DNA from: Anabaena azotica FACHB-119
GTDB lineage: Bacteria > Cyanobacteriota > Cyanobacteriia > Cyanobacteriales > Nostocaceae
Assembly (NCBI RefSeq): GCF_014697625.1
Contig: NZ_JACJSG010000050.1
Span: forward strand, 1 to 55,302
Direction: 5' to 3'
Length of the DNA: 55,302 nt
The notes beneath the pieces are model-generated. The model was given only the letters and a program-made list of their open reading frames with translations. It was not told the DNA's origin and made no database searches. Every line of letters begins with the position of its first letter. The first letter of the stretch is position 1. This document shows positions 44,401 through 53,972 of this stretch, in pieces. The position numbers and the translations under genes are program-made.

Positions 44401-47143
44401 CCTTTTATCTAACGATGTAGATGCAGATGGTGATAGTCTATCTCTAATTAATTTAACTCAACCAAGTCACGGTACTTTAATTAATAACAATGACGGCACT
44501 TACACTTACATTCCTAATAGCGGATATTCTGGTTTAGACAGCCTGACTTATACCGTGAGTGATGGCAAAGGAGGTATAAGTACAGCTACTGTTAATCTGA
44601 ATATTTCTGAGCCGTATCCTGTCCGAGGCATAAATGTAGCATCAGCTTCTAGCGACATTGGTAGTTTATTCCAGGTCAATAATACTTTGTACTTTTTTGT
44701 AGGTATACTAAGCGGGCCGCCTGGTGGTGGAAGAAGTCCTAATTTATGGAAGGTTGACAATACCACAGATGAAGCTGTAGCAGTCAGAATTAATGAAGAT
44801 GATTACAGCAGGACTTATACTTACACGACTATCTTTAACAATAGACCTTATGTAGTTAGTATAGGTCGTTTTGGTTTTGGTTCAATTACTCAAATTGATG
44901 TCTCTACTGGACTCTCAACAGGGACAACTGTATCTTTTTTCGCTGACCAATATGAGGAACCACCAGTAAGTCTTGCTGATGTCTTTGTAACTTATAATTA
45001 TAGTCAATATGGTATTGACCCGACTTTGTGGAGAATTGACGATCGCACTGGCAACTTTGAACTAATAACCACTATTCTTGACGAAATTAACACTGTCACC
45101 AACATTACCAGCTTCACTCAAGTCAATGGCATAGTTTACTACGTAACTAGCAAAATAACTTACGAAGTCAACGAAGATGGAGAATATACACAAATTCTGC
45201 AAAAATCTCTATGGAAAGATGACCCCAACACAGGCGACCAAATACTGCTAACAGATGACCTTGATCCCAATTCCGAGATTCAACTATATGCCATAAATAA
45301 TACGCTGTATTTCACTAGCAATGGTTCTCTTGGTCAGGAGTTGTGGAAAATTGACCCCAACACAGGCGAACCAGTAAGGCTAAGTCAAATCAATGTGGAC
45401 TTAGCATCGGGAATTGATGTTAATGGTACATATTATTTCAGCGCCAATGACGGCATAACAGGTCAGGAGTTGTGGAAAATTGACCCCACCACAGGGAACC
45501 CAGTACAAGTAGCAGATATTAATCCTGGTGCTGGTTCTTCTTCGTTTCTACAACCATTCATCTTTAATAATACCCTTTACTTCAGCGCTAATAACGGCAC
45601 AACAGGTCAGGAGTTGTGGAAAATTGACCAGACAGGTCAAGCTGTGCTTGTCAGTGATATTAATCCAGGTGCGGAGTCTTCTTCACCAACCAATCTAATT
45701 AATGTTAATGGTGTACTTTACTTCATTGCCAATGATGGCACAACAGGTCAAGAGTTGTGGAAAATTGACCAGACAGGCCAAGCTGTGCTTGTCAGCGATA
45801 TTAATCCTGGTATTGCGTCCTCTAACCCCAATACCTTAACTAACGTCGGTGGGACACTTTACTTCTATGCTAACGACGGTAGTGGCAATCCGCAAGTATG
45901 GAAGATTGATGAGCGCAATGGTAATGCTGTGCTGTTGGTAAATAATTTATCAGATTATGGGTTTACTTCTATCAGCATCCCATTTGATGTGAATGGCGAA
46001 TTGTATTTTTCTGCTGATAACCCTACTTATGGAAAAGAATTATGGAGGATTGATTCTTTTGGTAACATTAGTGTGGTGACAGATACAATTAATCCCGGTG
46101 CTGCATCTTCCAATCCCAGGGAGTTTACCTATGCTGATGATAAGCTGTACTTCGTAGCAGATAGTGTGGATGGTTATCGCCTATGGGCTGTACCTGTGTC
46201 TAATTACGAGGTAATTAATGGTACTGTTAACGGTGACAACCTCGTTGGCACTAACCGCAATGAAACCATTAATGGTGGAGAGGGCAACGACTATATTGAT
46301 GGTAGTGGCGGCAATGATAATATTAACGGTGGCTTAGGTAATAGCGATCGCCTATTTGCTGGCGACGGTGATGATATAATTATCGACCCCGATGGTGTTT
46401 TTGCCGCTCACGGTGGTCTGGGAGACGATAAAATCAACATCACATTTGCCTCTAGTTGGGACAACAACAGCAACCCCAACGATGCACCCCGTTCAGATGG
46501 CAAAATTACAGGTGGTCAGGGTAATGACTCGATTACCGTGACGATGAATAATTTCCGCTTCTTTATTAATTTAAAGGGTGATGAACCTGTCAGCAATACA
46601 GCCCAAGATGGTAACGATGTCATTACTTTACAGGGTAGCTATGCTAACTCTGTGGTTGATTTGGGTGGTGGTGATGATACTTTCAATGGCGGCGTAGGGT
46701 CTGATAACGTCTCTGGTGACGATGGTAATGATAGCTTATTTGGTGGCGATGGGGATGATAAGCTTGATGGTGGTCTAGGTGATGACATACTTATAGGCGG
46801 TAAAGGTCGAGATACATTAATTGGTGGTGCTGGTCAAGATAGTTTTTACGTGAGGTTGCCTGTAGTTGGTGATTTTGATACTATCAATGACTTCACAATC
46901 ACTGATGACAAAATTGTCATTTCTCAGGCTGAATTTGGGCTTAATCAAGATGTGGGTACGCTTGATAGTGCATTCCGACTGGGAACTGAGGCTACGGCAG
47001 TAGGCGATCGCTTTATTTATGACCAATTTACGGGTAATCTGTTCTTTGATGCCGATGGTTTAGGTGGTGCAGCACAAGTCAAATTAGCGCAACTATCCAA
47101 CCAAGCCGCACTCACTGTTAATCAAATTTATGTGATTGCATAG
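41456..47143 (+). CDS. Giant RTX-type secreted protein with ELWKID repeats and cadherin-like domains
   Basis: A protein of about 1895 residues. Most of it consists of about 40-50 residue repeats with the pattern NVNGTLYFxAND, G-ELWKID-TG and V-DINPG-SS, probably forming beta-propeller-like or solenoid blades. Two cadherin/tandem-95-like domains interrupt them (about 42760-43015 and 44345-44610; SLLSNDVDADGDSLS, NDGTYTYIPNSGY). The C-terminus has RTX calcium-binding nonapeptides (GGEGNDYID, GGDGDDKLDGGLGDD, LIGGKGRDTLIGGAGQD) and a final secretion-signal-like region. Such proteins leave by type I secretion. The start is taken at ATG 41456 (MSKIPYLLADINPG) because the first repeat begins there. 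A TTG start at 41402 would add 18 residues. Confidence 0.9.
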   Translation: MSKIPYLLADINPGTGNASLSQPVNVNGTLYFVANDGVGYQIWKIDRTTDQPVRVTDKYREYNAFYELTNVDGTLYFRYGDGVSGDEVWKIDNATGKAVQVADINPGSGSSFPQNFTNVNGKLYFIANDGNGYELWKIDDSNGNAVKVTNFNPGAEYSYPQSLTSANGTVYFISTYNNTYSKLWKVDTSTGNPVLIEEILYANNLTNVNDVLYFIASKDTDSNGLWKIDNATGKAVEITDTTRLGSRNGGLNNLRNLNGTLFFTITDANSTSWWKLDNNTDEVIPITGINLGSGYSQADILANVDGTIYFSVYNNNSNNRELWRIDGTTGSSARVTGIYPGSTYLNFNQVKNIDGIVYFTASDNNGYELWRIDNSTGKAIRITDINLGSGSSFPNILGNIDGKLYVSATDSTHGTEIWAVPIADILSHRTPYAANDSFNINQNTSIIINSNTLLRNDADLDGDELSITAITQPKQGKLIQKNDGSYTYIPNEDYYGVDQFTYTIKDEQGNTSTAIVNLTVDQFPVASSKQPYSITTINPILKYASSTFLGNVDGELYFIANTDSGKALLLKIDNHTNQLVKVADFPPDFGYLYLEGFYFIKFNNKLYLTSYTAYDYGVAPKLLQIDSNSGKVEAVKDINSSSELVNISDLTNINGTLYFIASDDKSNSYETKLWKIDNDTGYAVQVTDLLNISQIINENGTTYFIRNKENGGFEFWRLDIATDNAVKITESSFGSVVSSSLLNVNGTIYFTAFNSNNGFELWQLNITTGNAVLVKDINTGSPLFNTRDFTNIDGTIYFVANDGINGYELRKIDASGNAVLVKDINPGTGYSNPGNLTNVDGTLYFTADNGINGYELWKIDASGNAVLVKDINPGFQSANPRNLINADGKLYFTADDGSNGNQIWQLDNQTGKVSRLTNINSAMEYSYLDSLIYVNGTLYFRYNNGTELAALPVNDLSNDNPLLGDDTIITATNTPITISIASLLSNDVDADGDSLSLINLTQPSHGTLINNNDGTYTYIPNSGYSGLDSLTYTVSDGKGGISTATVNLNISEPYPVRGINVASASSDIGSLFQVNNTLYFFVGILSGPPGGGRSPNLWKVDNTTDEAVAVRINEDDYSRTYTYTTIFNNRPYVVSIGRFGFGSITQIDVSTGLSTGTTVSFFADQYEEPPVSLADVFVTYNYSQYGIDPTLWRIDDRTGNFELITTILDEINTVTNITSFTQVNGIVYYVTSKITYEVNEDGEYTQILQKSLWKDDPNTGDQILLTDDLDPNSEIQLYAINNTLYFTSNGSLGQELWKIDPNTGEPVRLSQINVDLASGIDVNGTYYFSANDGITGQELWKIDPTTGNPVQVADINPGAGSSSFLQPFIFNNTLYFSANNGTTGQELWKIDQTGQAVLVSDINPGAESSSPTNLINVNGVLYFIANDGTTGQELWKIDQTGQAVLVSDINPGIASSNPNTLTNVGGTLYFYANDGSGNPQVWKIDERNGNAVLLVNNLSDYGFTSISIPFDVNGELYFSADNPTYGKELWRIDSFGNISVVTDTINPGAASSNPREFTYADDKLYFVADSVDGYRLWAVPVSNYEVINGTVNGDNLVGTNRNETINGGEGNDYIDGSGGNDNINGGLGNSDRLFAGDGDDIIIDPDGVFAAHGGLGDDKINITFASSWDNNSNPNDAPRSDGKITGGQGNDSITVTMNNFRFFINLKGDEPVSNTAQDGNDVITLQGSYANSVVDLGGGDDTFNGGVGSDNVSGDDGNDSLFGGDGDDKLDGGLGDDILIGGKGRDTLIGGAGQDSFYVRLPVVGDFDTINDFTITDDKIVISQAEFGLNQDVGTLDSAFRLGTEATAVGDRFIYDQFTGNLFFDADGLGGAAQVKLAQLSNQAALTVNQIYVIA

Positions 47144-47211
47144 TCTGATTTGGGATTGAGGTAATGGGTAATTGTTTTCTACTATTACCCATTACCAACC
47201 CCCACGAGATG

Positions 47212-47337
47212 ATATTACGGGCGTTGCTGAATTGGATATGAAATGGTAAAATGAACTTCCTTGTTCTTTGTAACTTTGTGCCTTTGCGCCTTTGCGTGAG
47301 ACAAATTCATATCTTGATTCAGCAACGCCATATTACG
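47212..47337. mobile_element. Second MITE-like element: GGCGTTGCTGAAT ends with an 8-bp duplication
   Basis: The element at 47220-47329 (110 bp) has inverted ends GGCGTTGCTGAAT and ATTCAGCAACGCC, flanked by ATATTACG at 47212-47219 and 47330-47337. The right duplication contains the TAA stop codon of the esterase gene. There is no coding capacity, and the parent transposase is not in the window. The duplication length differs from the other MITE family (5 bp), so a different transposase is implied. Confidence 0.8.
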
Positions 47338-48184
47338 AATTAGCAGCAAGCGCGATCGCATGATGGCGAATGTGGTCTTCTACAAAACTGGCAATAAAAT
47401 AATAGCTGTGGTCATAGCCTATTTGATAACGTAAGTTAAGCGGTTGGTTAACTGCTGTACAGGCTTGCGCGAATATATCTGTGAACAATTGGTCAGCCAA
47501 AAACTGATCATCCGTACCTTGATCAATGAGAATTTGACTGTGATAACCCAACTTCTGCACTAATTCACTAGCATCATAATCACGCCAACTTGCTTGATTA
47601 TTACCTAAATAACGACTAAAAGCTTTTTGACCCCAAGGACAACGTATAGGTGCAACAATAGGTGCAAAAGCCGAAACAGATTTAAAAAGATGGGGGTTTC
47701 GCATAGCACATACCAGCGCCCCATGTCCACCCATAGAATGACCGAAAATACCTTGTTTGTCTGGTTGTATGGGAAAATTAGCGGTTATCAACGCAGGCAA
47801 TTCTTGCACAATATAACTATACATTTGGTAGTGCGATCGCCAAGGTTCCACCGTCGCATCCACATAAAAACCCGCACCCGTCCCAAAGTCCCACTCATCA
47901 TCTTCCCCTAGAATACCAGTATTACGCGGGCTAGTATCAGGCGCAACCAACATTAACCCGTACTCAGCCGCGTAACGCTGCGCCCCAGCTTTCACCATGA
48001 AGTTCTCTTCCGTACAAGTCAACCCAGAGAGAAAATAAAGCACGGGTACAGGTTTTTCTGCTGCTTGTGGTGGTTGATAAACAGCGAAGCGCATATCACC
48101 GTTACAACTAGAAGAAGCATGAGAATAAAAGCCGAGTTTTCCCTCAAAGCTTTTATATTCACTGATGAGTTTGATGTTAGTCAT
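47333..48184 (-). CDS. fghA: S-formylglutathione hydrolase
   Basis: A 283-residue alpha/beta-hydrolase of the esterase D family, the normal length, which hydrolyses S-formylglutathione to formate and glutathione in formaldehyde detoxification. The family signatures include FLSGLTCTEENF (residues 51-62), the nucleophile elbow GHSMGG (Ser near 149), DQGTDDQFL with the acid, and the catalytic His in GYDHSYYFI near the C-terminus. No formaldehyde dehydrogenase is next to it. The stop codon lies in the duplicated target site of a MITE. The helicase operon begins just upstream on the same strand, with a 35-bp gap. Confidence 0.95.
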   Translation of the reverse strand: MTNIKLISEYKSFEGKLGFYSHASSSCNGDMRFAVYQPPQAAEKPVPVLYFLSGLTCTEENFMVKAGAQRYAAEYGLMLVAPDTSPRNTGILGEDDEWDFGTGAGFYVDATVEPWRSHYQMYSYIVQELPALITANFPIQPDKQGIFGHSMGGHGALVCAMRNPHLFKSVSAFAPIVAPIRCPWGQKAFSRYLGNNQASWRDYDASELVQKLGYHSQILIDQGTDDQFLADQLFTDIFAQACTAVNQPLNLRYQIGYDHSYYFIASFVEDHIRHHAIALAANS

Positions 48185-48219
48185 TTTTTGAATTTTATTA
48201 TTAGAATCAATTCATTTCA

Positions 48220-50373
48220 TCACTTAGCATCACTAAATTTCTTATACTCTCTAATGTATTTAAAAGGAAAAGGAATTACCGTACTTTGTCCAGTGCGGAC
48301 AAAATCAACATCCATAGTTTTAAGAAGTTGTCTAAATATTAATTTAGATTTATCCACCGCAACAATTTTACGGATAAGACAAGCATCTTTGAAATGCCAT
48401 TGTACATTTTCTCTTCGGTCGCCAACAAAGTAATAAGCTTCTTTTTCGGTTTCACCAAAATATTTTATATTGAGAGAAGCGTCAAATAAATCTTCTTTGC
48501 TTTGGTTATCTTGGGGTAACTTCAAACGAATTTGATGTTTATCAAGAAGATAATCTCTAAAACGAATAGCCTCACTTGTGGTACTAACATCAATGATCTT
48601 GTCTCCGTTCTTCCTTTTTGTTCCTAAATATTGTGCTATTAAAGACTTCAAATCTCCTTTTGATATAATTTGTTTACCAATTTTCCTCAGTTCCGATGAT
48701 AATGATTGAAATTTTTCAATATCAAGTTCAGATGGTTCTTGCAAAAATTCTTCTAATAGATCAGCCAGTGCATTTCCACTTCGCTTGTTTTCAGGAAGTT
48801 CAGTTTCAACTTCCCTCAGAATAGCTTCTATCTTAGAAAGGTCAGGAATGCTTCTTTCATTGGTTAGGAATATCTGATTTATATCACCAGCATCAGAAAC
48901 AACAAGACCTTCCAATGTCTTGATTTTATCTCCAGAGCGAATCTCTGTCATATACTTGCTATATTTTTCAAACTTTTGCCAGTTAAATAATATATCTTCA
49001 CCATCTATTTCGTAAAATTTAAAACTACCATCTGGTTGAATTTCCATAAAAATTACATGACTTTTATCCTCATCCCAAGCAGCAAAAGTCCAAATTCCTT
49101 TCAGTTGAAGTTTACCCCAATCAAACAAACTCAATCTTCCAGAACTAATATCACGCTTGATAAGCTGTTCCTTGATAATTGTTTTCACAATAGGCTTAGA
49201 AACACTTCTAGTTGATTCAATTGTTAAATGTTGTCGCTGGAATTTATCTGTCGAAGGCAGATATTCGTCTTTTTGCCCCGTTTTTTCATAAAATTCGGCA
49301 TCATGTATAATTCTAAAATTTAGAGCGCCTTGTTTATCACGTTTACCAACAGTAATTAGATTTACATCAGTAATATAAGGAAGAAGAAAGTTTTTCAGGG
49401 TAGTTACTAAATTATCAGAGTCTTCATCATTAACTCTATCTACTATATTTATTGCCTGATTATCAAGTTTGGCGTGGAGTTGTTTTGGAGTTGTAAGTAT
49501 AGTGTTTTTGAGTTCAACGCTATCGTCAATTTCAACAGTAGAAAAACTAACGCTCATGTATTCAGATAAATACTCTTGAATACTATTGCAAACTTGATAC
49601 AAAATACCTGCTCTGCTCTTCTCAAAATCCTTTATACTACCAAACTCAAGGAAATTAGTATGAATCTTTTTACCTGGTTGACCGCATTGTATGTAAGATT
49701 GTGTAGGGTCTGATTTTTCACCGTCAGATGGAAGCCACCTTCTTAAAGTCCCTGTGCCGCTATGAAACACATATTCAGGTCTTTTAAGAATCTTTTTTAA
49801 TTCTGGTGTGCCTTGATATTCTGCTAGTATAGAAACCTTTTTTCGATAAGAGGTTACACGAACATCCAATAAAAACTCATTTTTTTGCCTCTCATCACGG
49901 CTAAGAGTTATTTCAGCAACACCAATCGTATCATAGAGCTTATTTGTCAATGAAGGGACTTTAAGTAATGCTCCAGTCAGATTTGAAAAATGTAGCTGTT
50001 TAAATCTAGATCGTGATGAACCCAGAGAATTTATTAATAAGCGGGCAAGTGTTACCTCACATATACATTCATCATCGCCAGTATAAAAAGCCTGGGGTTT
50101 TACCTCAACTGCAGATACAGTCTCAAATTTAGGATCTGTTCCCAGTTTTTGACGTAATGCGTAAGTATCGTTTGATTTTTTATCAAACATAGCATAGGCG
50201 TATTGAGCATATCCAACAGACATGGCTTTATAATCTTCGCCTATAATACGATCTAGTTCTTCAGCCCCCCACCACTTGCAATTATTGTCTCGCTTTAAGC
50301 GGATAAAAGTAAAGTCTCGTTCAATAGCGTCAATATGAAAATTTATCTTCAGCCGATTTGTCAGAATGCTCAT
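48220..50373 (-). CDS. Large protein of unknown function, partner of the helicase-nuclease
   Basis: A 717-residue protein without recognisable catalytic motifs. Mixed alpha/beta composition, no signal peptide or membrane segment. Distinctive segments are YVFHSGTGTLRRWLPSDGEK, ALNFRIIHDAEFYEKTGQKD (about 355-375) and the C-terminal RTGQSTVIPFPFKYI. Its start overlaps the stop of the helicase gene by 4 bp (ATGA), so the two are translated as a unit and probably work together. The layout resembles, only loosely, bacterial conflict systems that pair a helicase and REase with a large protein (for example pPIWI-RE). I could not confirm any homology. Function unknown. Confidence 0.75.
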   Translation of the reverse strand: MSILTNRLKINFHIDAIERDFTFIRLKRDNNCKWWGAEELDRIIGEDYKAMSVGYAQYAYAMFDKKSNDTYALRQKLGTDPKFETVSAVEVKPQAFYTGDDECICEVTLARLLINSLGSSRSRFKQLHFSNLTGALLKVPSLTNKLYDTIGVAEITLSRDERQKNEFLLDVRVTSYRKKVSILAEYQGTPELKKILKRPEYVFHSGTGTLRRWLPSDGEKSDPTQSYIQCGQPGKKIHTNFLEFGSIKDFEKSRAGILYQVCNSIQEYLSEYMSVSFSTVEIDDSVELKNTILTTPKQLHAKLDNQAINIVDRVNDEDSDNLVTTLKNFLLPYITDVNLITVGKRDKQGALNFRIIHDAEFYEKTGQKDEYLPSTDKFQRQHLTIESTRSVSKPIVKTIIKEQLIKRDISSGRLSLFDWGKLQLKGIWTFAAWDEDKSHVIFMEIQPDGSFKFYEIDGEDILFNWQKFEKYSKYMTEIRSGDKIKTLEGLVVSDAGDINQIFLTNERSIPDLSKIEAILREVETELPENKRSGNALADLLEEFLQEPSELDIEKFQSLSSELRKIGKQIISKGDLKSLIAQYLGTKRKNGDKIIDVSTTSEAIRFRDYLLDKHQIRLKLPQDNQSKEDLFDASLNIKYFGETEKEAYYFVGDRRENVQWHFKDACLIRKIVAVDKSKLIFRQLLKTMDVDFVRTGQSTVIPFPFKYIREYKKFSDAK

Positions 50374-53300
50374 GTTATAAATTTTTCAACAATAAAATTA
50401 AGTGCTGAGTCATCGATTTTATCATTTTTACACAGATAGGGAACCTCTACAATTTGTCCATCAAATGATGAAATCGGACGAAAGGTAGTGTTGGAGCTAC
50501 CGAGAATGTTGATCACAAAAACCCTTTCTGCTCCAACAACCGCCATTTTCTCACAGATTTTCTCAATTATTTCATCAGCTTTTACTGCAACCCGATCATT
50601 CCATAACTTGAAGTCTATATAAATATTTTGCTCTGTTTTAAAGTCAAAGCGTTCAAACTCATCCACATTCAATTCTAATAAAGGAATCTTTAAGATGTTT
50701 TGAAAAATATATTTTCCACATACTTCACCTAATGCACCTTTATAAATATTGTTGAACATGGGAGGAGTTAACATCAGTTGAGATTTAGGAAATGTTGTTG
50801 CCCAGCCAGAATCAGTAAACAATTTATAAAACTTGTCGATTTTCATCAACTCTGATAGACGAGCAGTTCTTTCACTTACTTCTTGAACTTCTCTTTTACC
50901 ATAGTCATCAGTAAAGAAAATTTCGATTTCATTATAGTCATTTTCATGTGAAAAATGATATGAATCAGCAGGTTGTGGCAAATGCAGGTAAATATTATTC
51001 CAGTTTAGATTGCATTCTGAATCTTTTGCGATCGCAGGTTGCTGAAGAACCTGTTCCCTTAGTTCTTGCCACTTCTTTACACTTTGATTCGTCCAAGGCG
51101 TACTCAGTTGACGACGTATGGAAGCAGCAGTTTGATTACTTTTATGGGATGCACGATTTTGTGCTTCTATTAAATCATCAGACTGCTTAGATTCACCTGC
51201 TGATTCAAGGAGAGCAGCATACTCTCGAATAGGAATTACATCTTTTGGTAGAGAAAACCCTGTTAAATGTTTTCGGATAGAAGCGTCAGCCAGAATATGA
51301 ATTGTTGGAGCCTTCATATTTGTACGACATATTCGCCCTAATGCTTGAATAATGATTTTATTTAAGTAGAGTGAGTAAGCCTTTGTATCGTATGCGTTGA
51401 TGAAGTCATTAGCTTTTCGTCTCGGTCTATATCTTCCTATATATCTATGAAAAGCTTCATCCAACTTACTCTTAAACTGGTTTAGGGAAAAATTTCCATT
51501 TTCCCGAATGAATTCCAATTGAAAAATATATTTTATAAACTCATCATCATCTATATTGTTACTAAAGATATTAACAATAATATTCGTTGGGTTATCTAAA
51601 TATATCCCATTAATATCCATATTTGAATGCTTGGTAAAGCTATTAATATGTATTGGTTCCATACCAGAAGGAATAGGAAATTGTAAATTTTGTCCAACTC
51701 CAATCGTTTGGTATGCAGAAATAATAAATCGGCGTTTATTATTTTTTAAGTCATTTAGAAGTTTATCTTTATTTTCCTCAAAGCTATTTCCACTAAGTAC
51801 AAAGAATGTATCAGCTACGGAATCATCAATATTACCTTTATTATCATCCAATAACATTTCTGCATACTTATGCAATATATGCAGGTCGAATTTTGGATCT
51901 GAGGGCTTTGGTAGTTTATTGAAGAAACAAAGGAACCCATGACAATCAGGATTATCTAGGAAATATTTCCATGCTGTTAAAGCTCTTACATAACGACAAA
52001 ATGAAAATTCAATACTTTTCTCATCATCATCCGTAATTTTATGACAAAGCTCATTCCATAAAGCCTGGGCTGCTTCTCTATCATTCAAAAGCTCTTCAAG
52101 CTGTTTGACTGCTTCTTCCTGTGAATTTGCCCCAACAAACTTAGTTTTTATAGAGACTTGATTGTATCGCTGAGTTGTTTCATTATATTCGTTTTTCAGT
52201 TTAACAATAGCATCGTCTTTAAGACGTATAAATGAATCTCCTAGACGTGATTTTAGATAATCAAGGTCATAGTTGCCAATATTTGTAGGAAGCCCTGCGG
52301 TAGCTGAAATCCCCACTACCAGAGCCTTTGAACAAACTCCAGCCAAAAAGGATTCTGGTGTACGGCTGAAGTTGAACATATATATTTTTGATAATGTATC
52401 ATGCTCATCACTATCGACGATATCATAGTAACGAAAGCCTGTATCATAAAAATTCTGACTTTGGATTGTACCTTGATAAGGTTGCAAGCCATAAGGTAAA
52501 TCATCTTCAAGAATTTTATTGGTTAAAAAATCGACATCCTTAAGGTGAAAATTATTAAGAACTGTCTGAATAGCTAATTTAAGTGGAAAATTTTCTTGAC
52601 CCCCTTTATCTTCATCTTTTAAATGGCGATAGTTATTTGCAAAAAACTTAATCCTGTTCTGAAAATAAGATAAATAACCTGTAATTTCCCTCAGCATTTC
52701 CTGTATGTCAATGCCTGTCTTTTCCTGTTTAATTTCAAAAGCTTTAATCCAATTAGTACGGCTATTGATATCTCCTATAATCTCCACACGTTGATGACGA
52801 TCCAGCACATTATGAAATTTGTAATCATAAAAGAGAAAGTTTCTTTCTTTAGTTGAAAAGTCTTTGTGAGATTTACAAATATGCTGTAATTCATACTTTT
52901 TGAATATATAATTAGCCTTGTCCCGCAATGATTCAATCTGCTCTCGTAGAGATGGACAATTTTTGCCTGAAGAGTTTTTCTTTCGCCAGTTTGATTCTTG
53001 AACAAGTAATTCAGGACATTCCGTTTGCATCAGATGATTATGGATATTCAAAAATAAATCAATAATATCTACTCGATGCCGTAATCCCGACTCAATAATA
53101 TTTTCGAGTACAGCGTTTTTGGTAGTATCAAACTCATCAATAAAAATCACTGATTCATTTATCAGTCGCTCATAAAAGTAATATGATGATTCTACAAGCG
53201 TTGTATTTTGACCAAGGAACTTATCTACACTAAGAAATAAGATAGTTTTTTCATCTGTGAAGACTGCGGGATAAAGTTTTTCAATCCATTGATAATCTTG

Positions 53301-53822
53301 ATTAGTCTTTATAGCCGATAGACGTGCTTTTTTTGTTGAAAACTCTGCCGCTAATGTTTTTTTTATCAAATCTCGGAATGCTGGTTCAAGACTTTTACGA
53401 ATATCTATTTTAATTCTTTCTTTAAAAGTGCTAGGAATTTCATAGTTTTGAAGTAGTTCTATATCTTTTTTAAGCTGTAAATATGTTTCTTTTTTAAACT
53501 TATCAGGGATTTGGTCATCTATATTTAGTAGATTGTTAATAACTGTATCCGCATTAGAGTCAATAAAAAGAACATATCTTTCAAAATCCTCCTCATTCCC
53601 ATTTTCGATGAAACGTTTTTTGAGTTCGTCAATAGGTAGGTTTTTCTTGAGATTGGTAATAAATAAAATCTTTCTCTTTTGTTTGGCAAATTCCTTATAA
53701 TTAGAATTTATAAAGTTTATAACACTATATGTTTTACCAAAACCAGTAGGCATACTTAAGAGAAGCAGTCCAGAATTATCTTGTTTACAGTATTGATTTA
53801 ATATTTCTTCCAAAGTTGACAT
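50370..53822 (-). CDS. SF2 helicase fused to a PD-(D/E)xK nuclease domain
   Basis: A 1150-residue protein. The N-terminal helicase has Walker A PTGFGKT at 25-31, DExx-type motif II IDEFD at 228-232 and motif VI QALGRICR at 826-833, with FIISAYQTIGVGQNL before it. The long insertion between motifs II and VI resembles DinG/XPD-like or DEAD-like conflict helicases more than RecG or RecQ. The C-terminal domain (about 1022-1150) fits a restriction-endonuclease fold: Glu1033 in GALGEVCG, Asp1060 in ERFDF and Asp1070-x-Lys1072 in YIDFKLW. It is first in a two-gene operon with the 717-residue partner. It is a good candidate for a defence effector. This role is inferred. Confidence 0.87.
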   Translation of the reverse strand: MSTLEEILNQYCKQDNSGLLLLSMPTGFGKTYSVINFINSNYKEFAKQKRKILFITNLKKNLPIDELKKRFIENGNEEDFERYVLFIDSNADTVINNLLNIDDQIPDKFKKETYLQLKKDIELLQNYEIPSTFKERIKIDIRKSLEPAFRDLIKKTLAAEFSTKKARLSAIKTNQDYQWIEKLYPAVFTDEKTILFLSVDKFLGQNTTLVESSYYFYERLINESVIFIDEFDTTKNAVLENIIESGLRHRVDIIDLFLNIHNHLMQTECPELLVQESNWRKKNSSGKNCPSLREQIESLRDKANYIFKKYELQHICKSHKDFSTKERNFLFYDYKFHNVLDRHQRVEIIGDINSRTNWIKAFEIKQEKTGIDIQEMLREITGYLSYFQNRIKFFANNYRHLKDEDKGGQENFPLKLAIQTVLNNFHLKDVDFLTNKILEDDLPYGLQPYQGTIQSQNFYDTGFRYYDIVDSDEHDTLSKIYMFNFSRTPESFLAGVCSKALVVGISATAGLPTNIGNYDLDYLKSRLGDSFIRLKDDAIVKLKNEYNETTQRYNQVSIKTKFVGANSQEEAVKQLEELLNDREAAQALWNELCHKITDDDEKSIEFSFCRYVRALTAWKYFLDNPDCHGFLCFFNKLPKPSDPKFDLHILHKYAEMLLDDNKGNIDDSVADTFFVLSGNSFEENKDKLLNDLKNNKRRFIISAYQTIGVGQNLQFPIPSGMEPIHINSFTKHSNMDINGIYLDNPTNIIVNIFSNNIDDDEFIKYIFQLEFIRENGNFSLNQFKSKLDEAFHRYIGRYRPRRKANDFINAYDTKAYSLYLNKIIIQALGRICRTNMKAPTIHILADASIRKHLTGFSLPKDVIPIREYAALLESAGESKQSDDLIEAQNRASHKSNQTAASIRRQLSTPWTNQSVKKWQELREQVLQQPAIAKDSECNLNWNNIYLHLPQPADSYHFSHENDYNEIEIFFTDDYGKREVQEVSERTARLSELMKIDKFYKLFTDSGWATTFPKSQLMLTPPMFNNIYKGALGEVCGKYIFQNILKIPLLELNVDEFERFDFKTEQNIYIDFKLWNDRVAVKADEIIEKICEKMAVVGAERVFVINILGSSNTTFRPISSFDGQIVEVPYLCKNDKIDDSALNFIVEKFIT

Positions 53823-53972
53823 AATGTTAAGCTTTTTAAAAAAGTGTAAAGGTTCAGTCTTGATTTGTGAAGATAGGCGAAAAATAGTGTTTGAACAAAA
53901 AGCCGATGAACTCTATTGAATGAAGATTACATCTTTTAGCTATTATTACCTTAATAAGTAAAAAGTTGTCAA

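Noticed and set aside
48220..50373. Assignment of the 717-residue protein as an Argonaute/pPIWI protein
   Set aside because: The helicase-REase context suggested it, but I could not find the catalytic or RE-type residues, so no such call is made.
53823..53972. Search for an XisH gene or remnant before XisI
   Set aside because: Neither strand shows a frame matching what I know of XisH. The 150 bp are too short for it.
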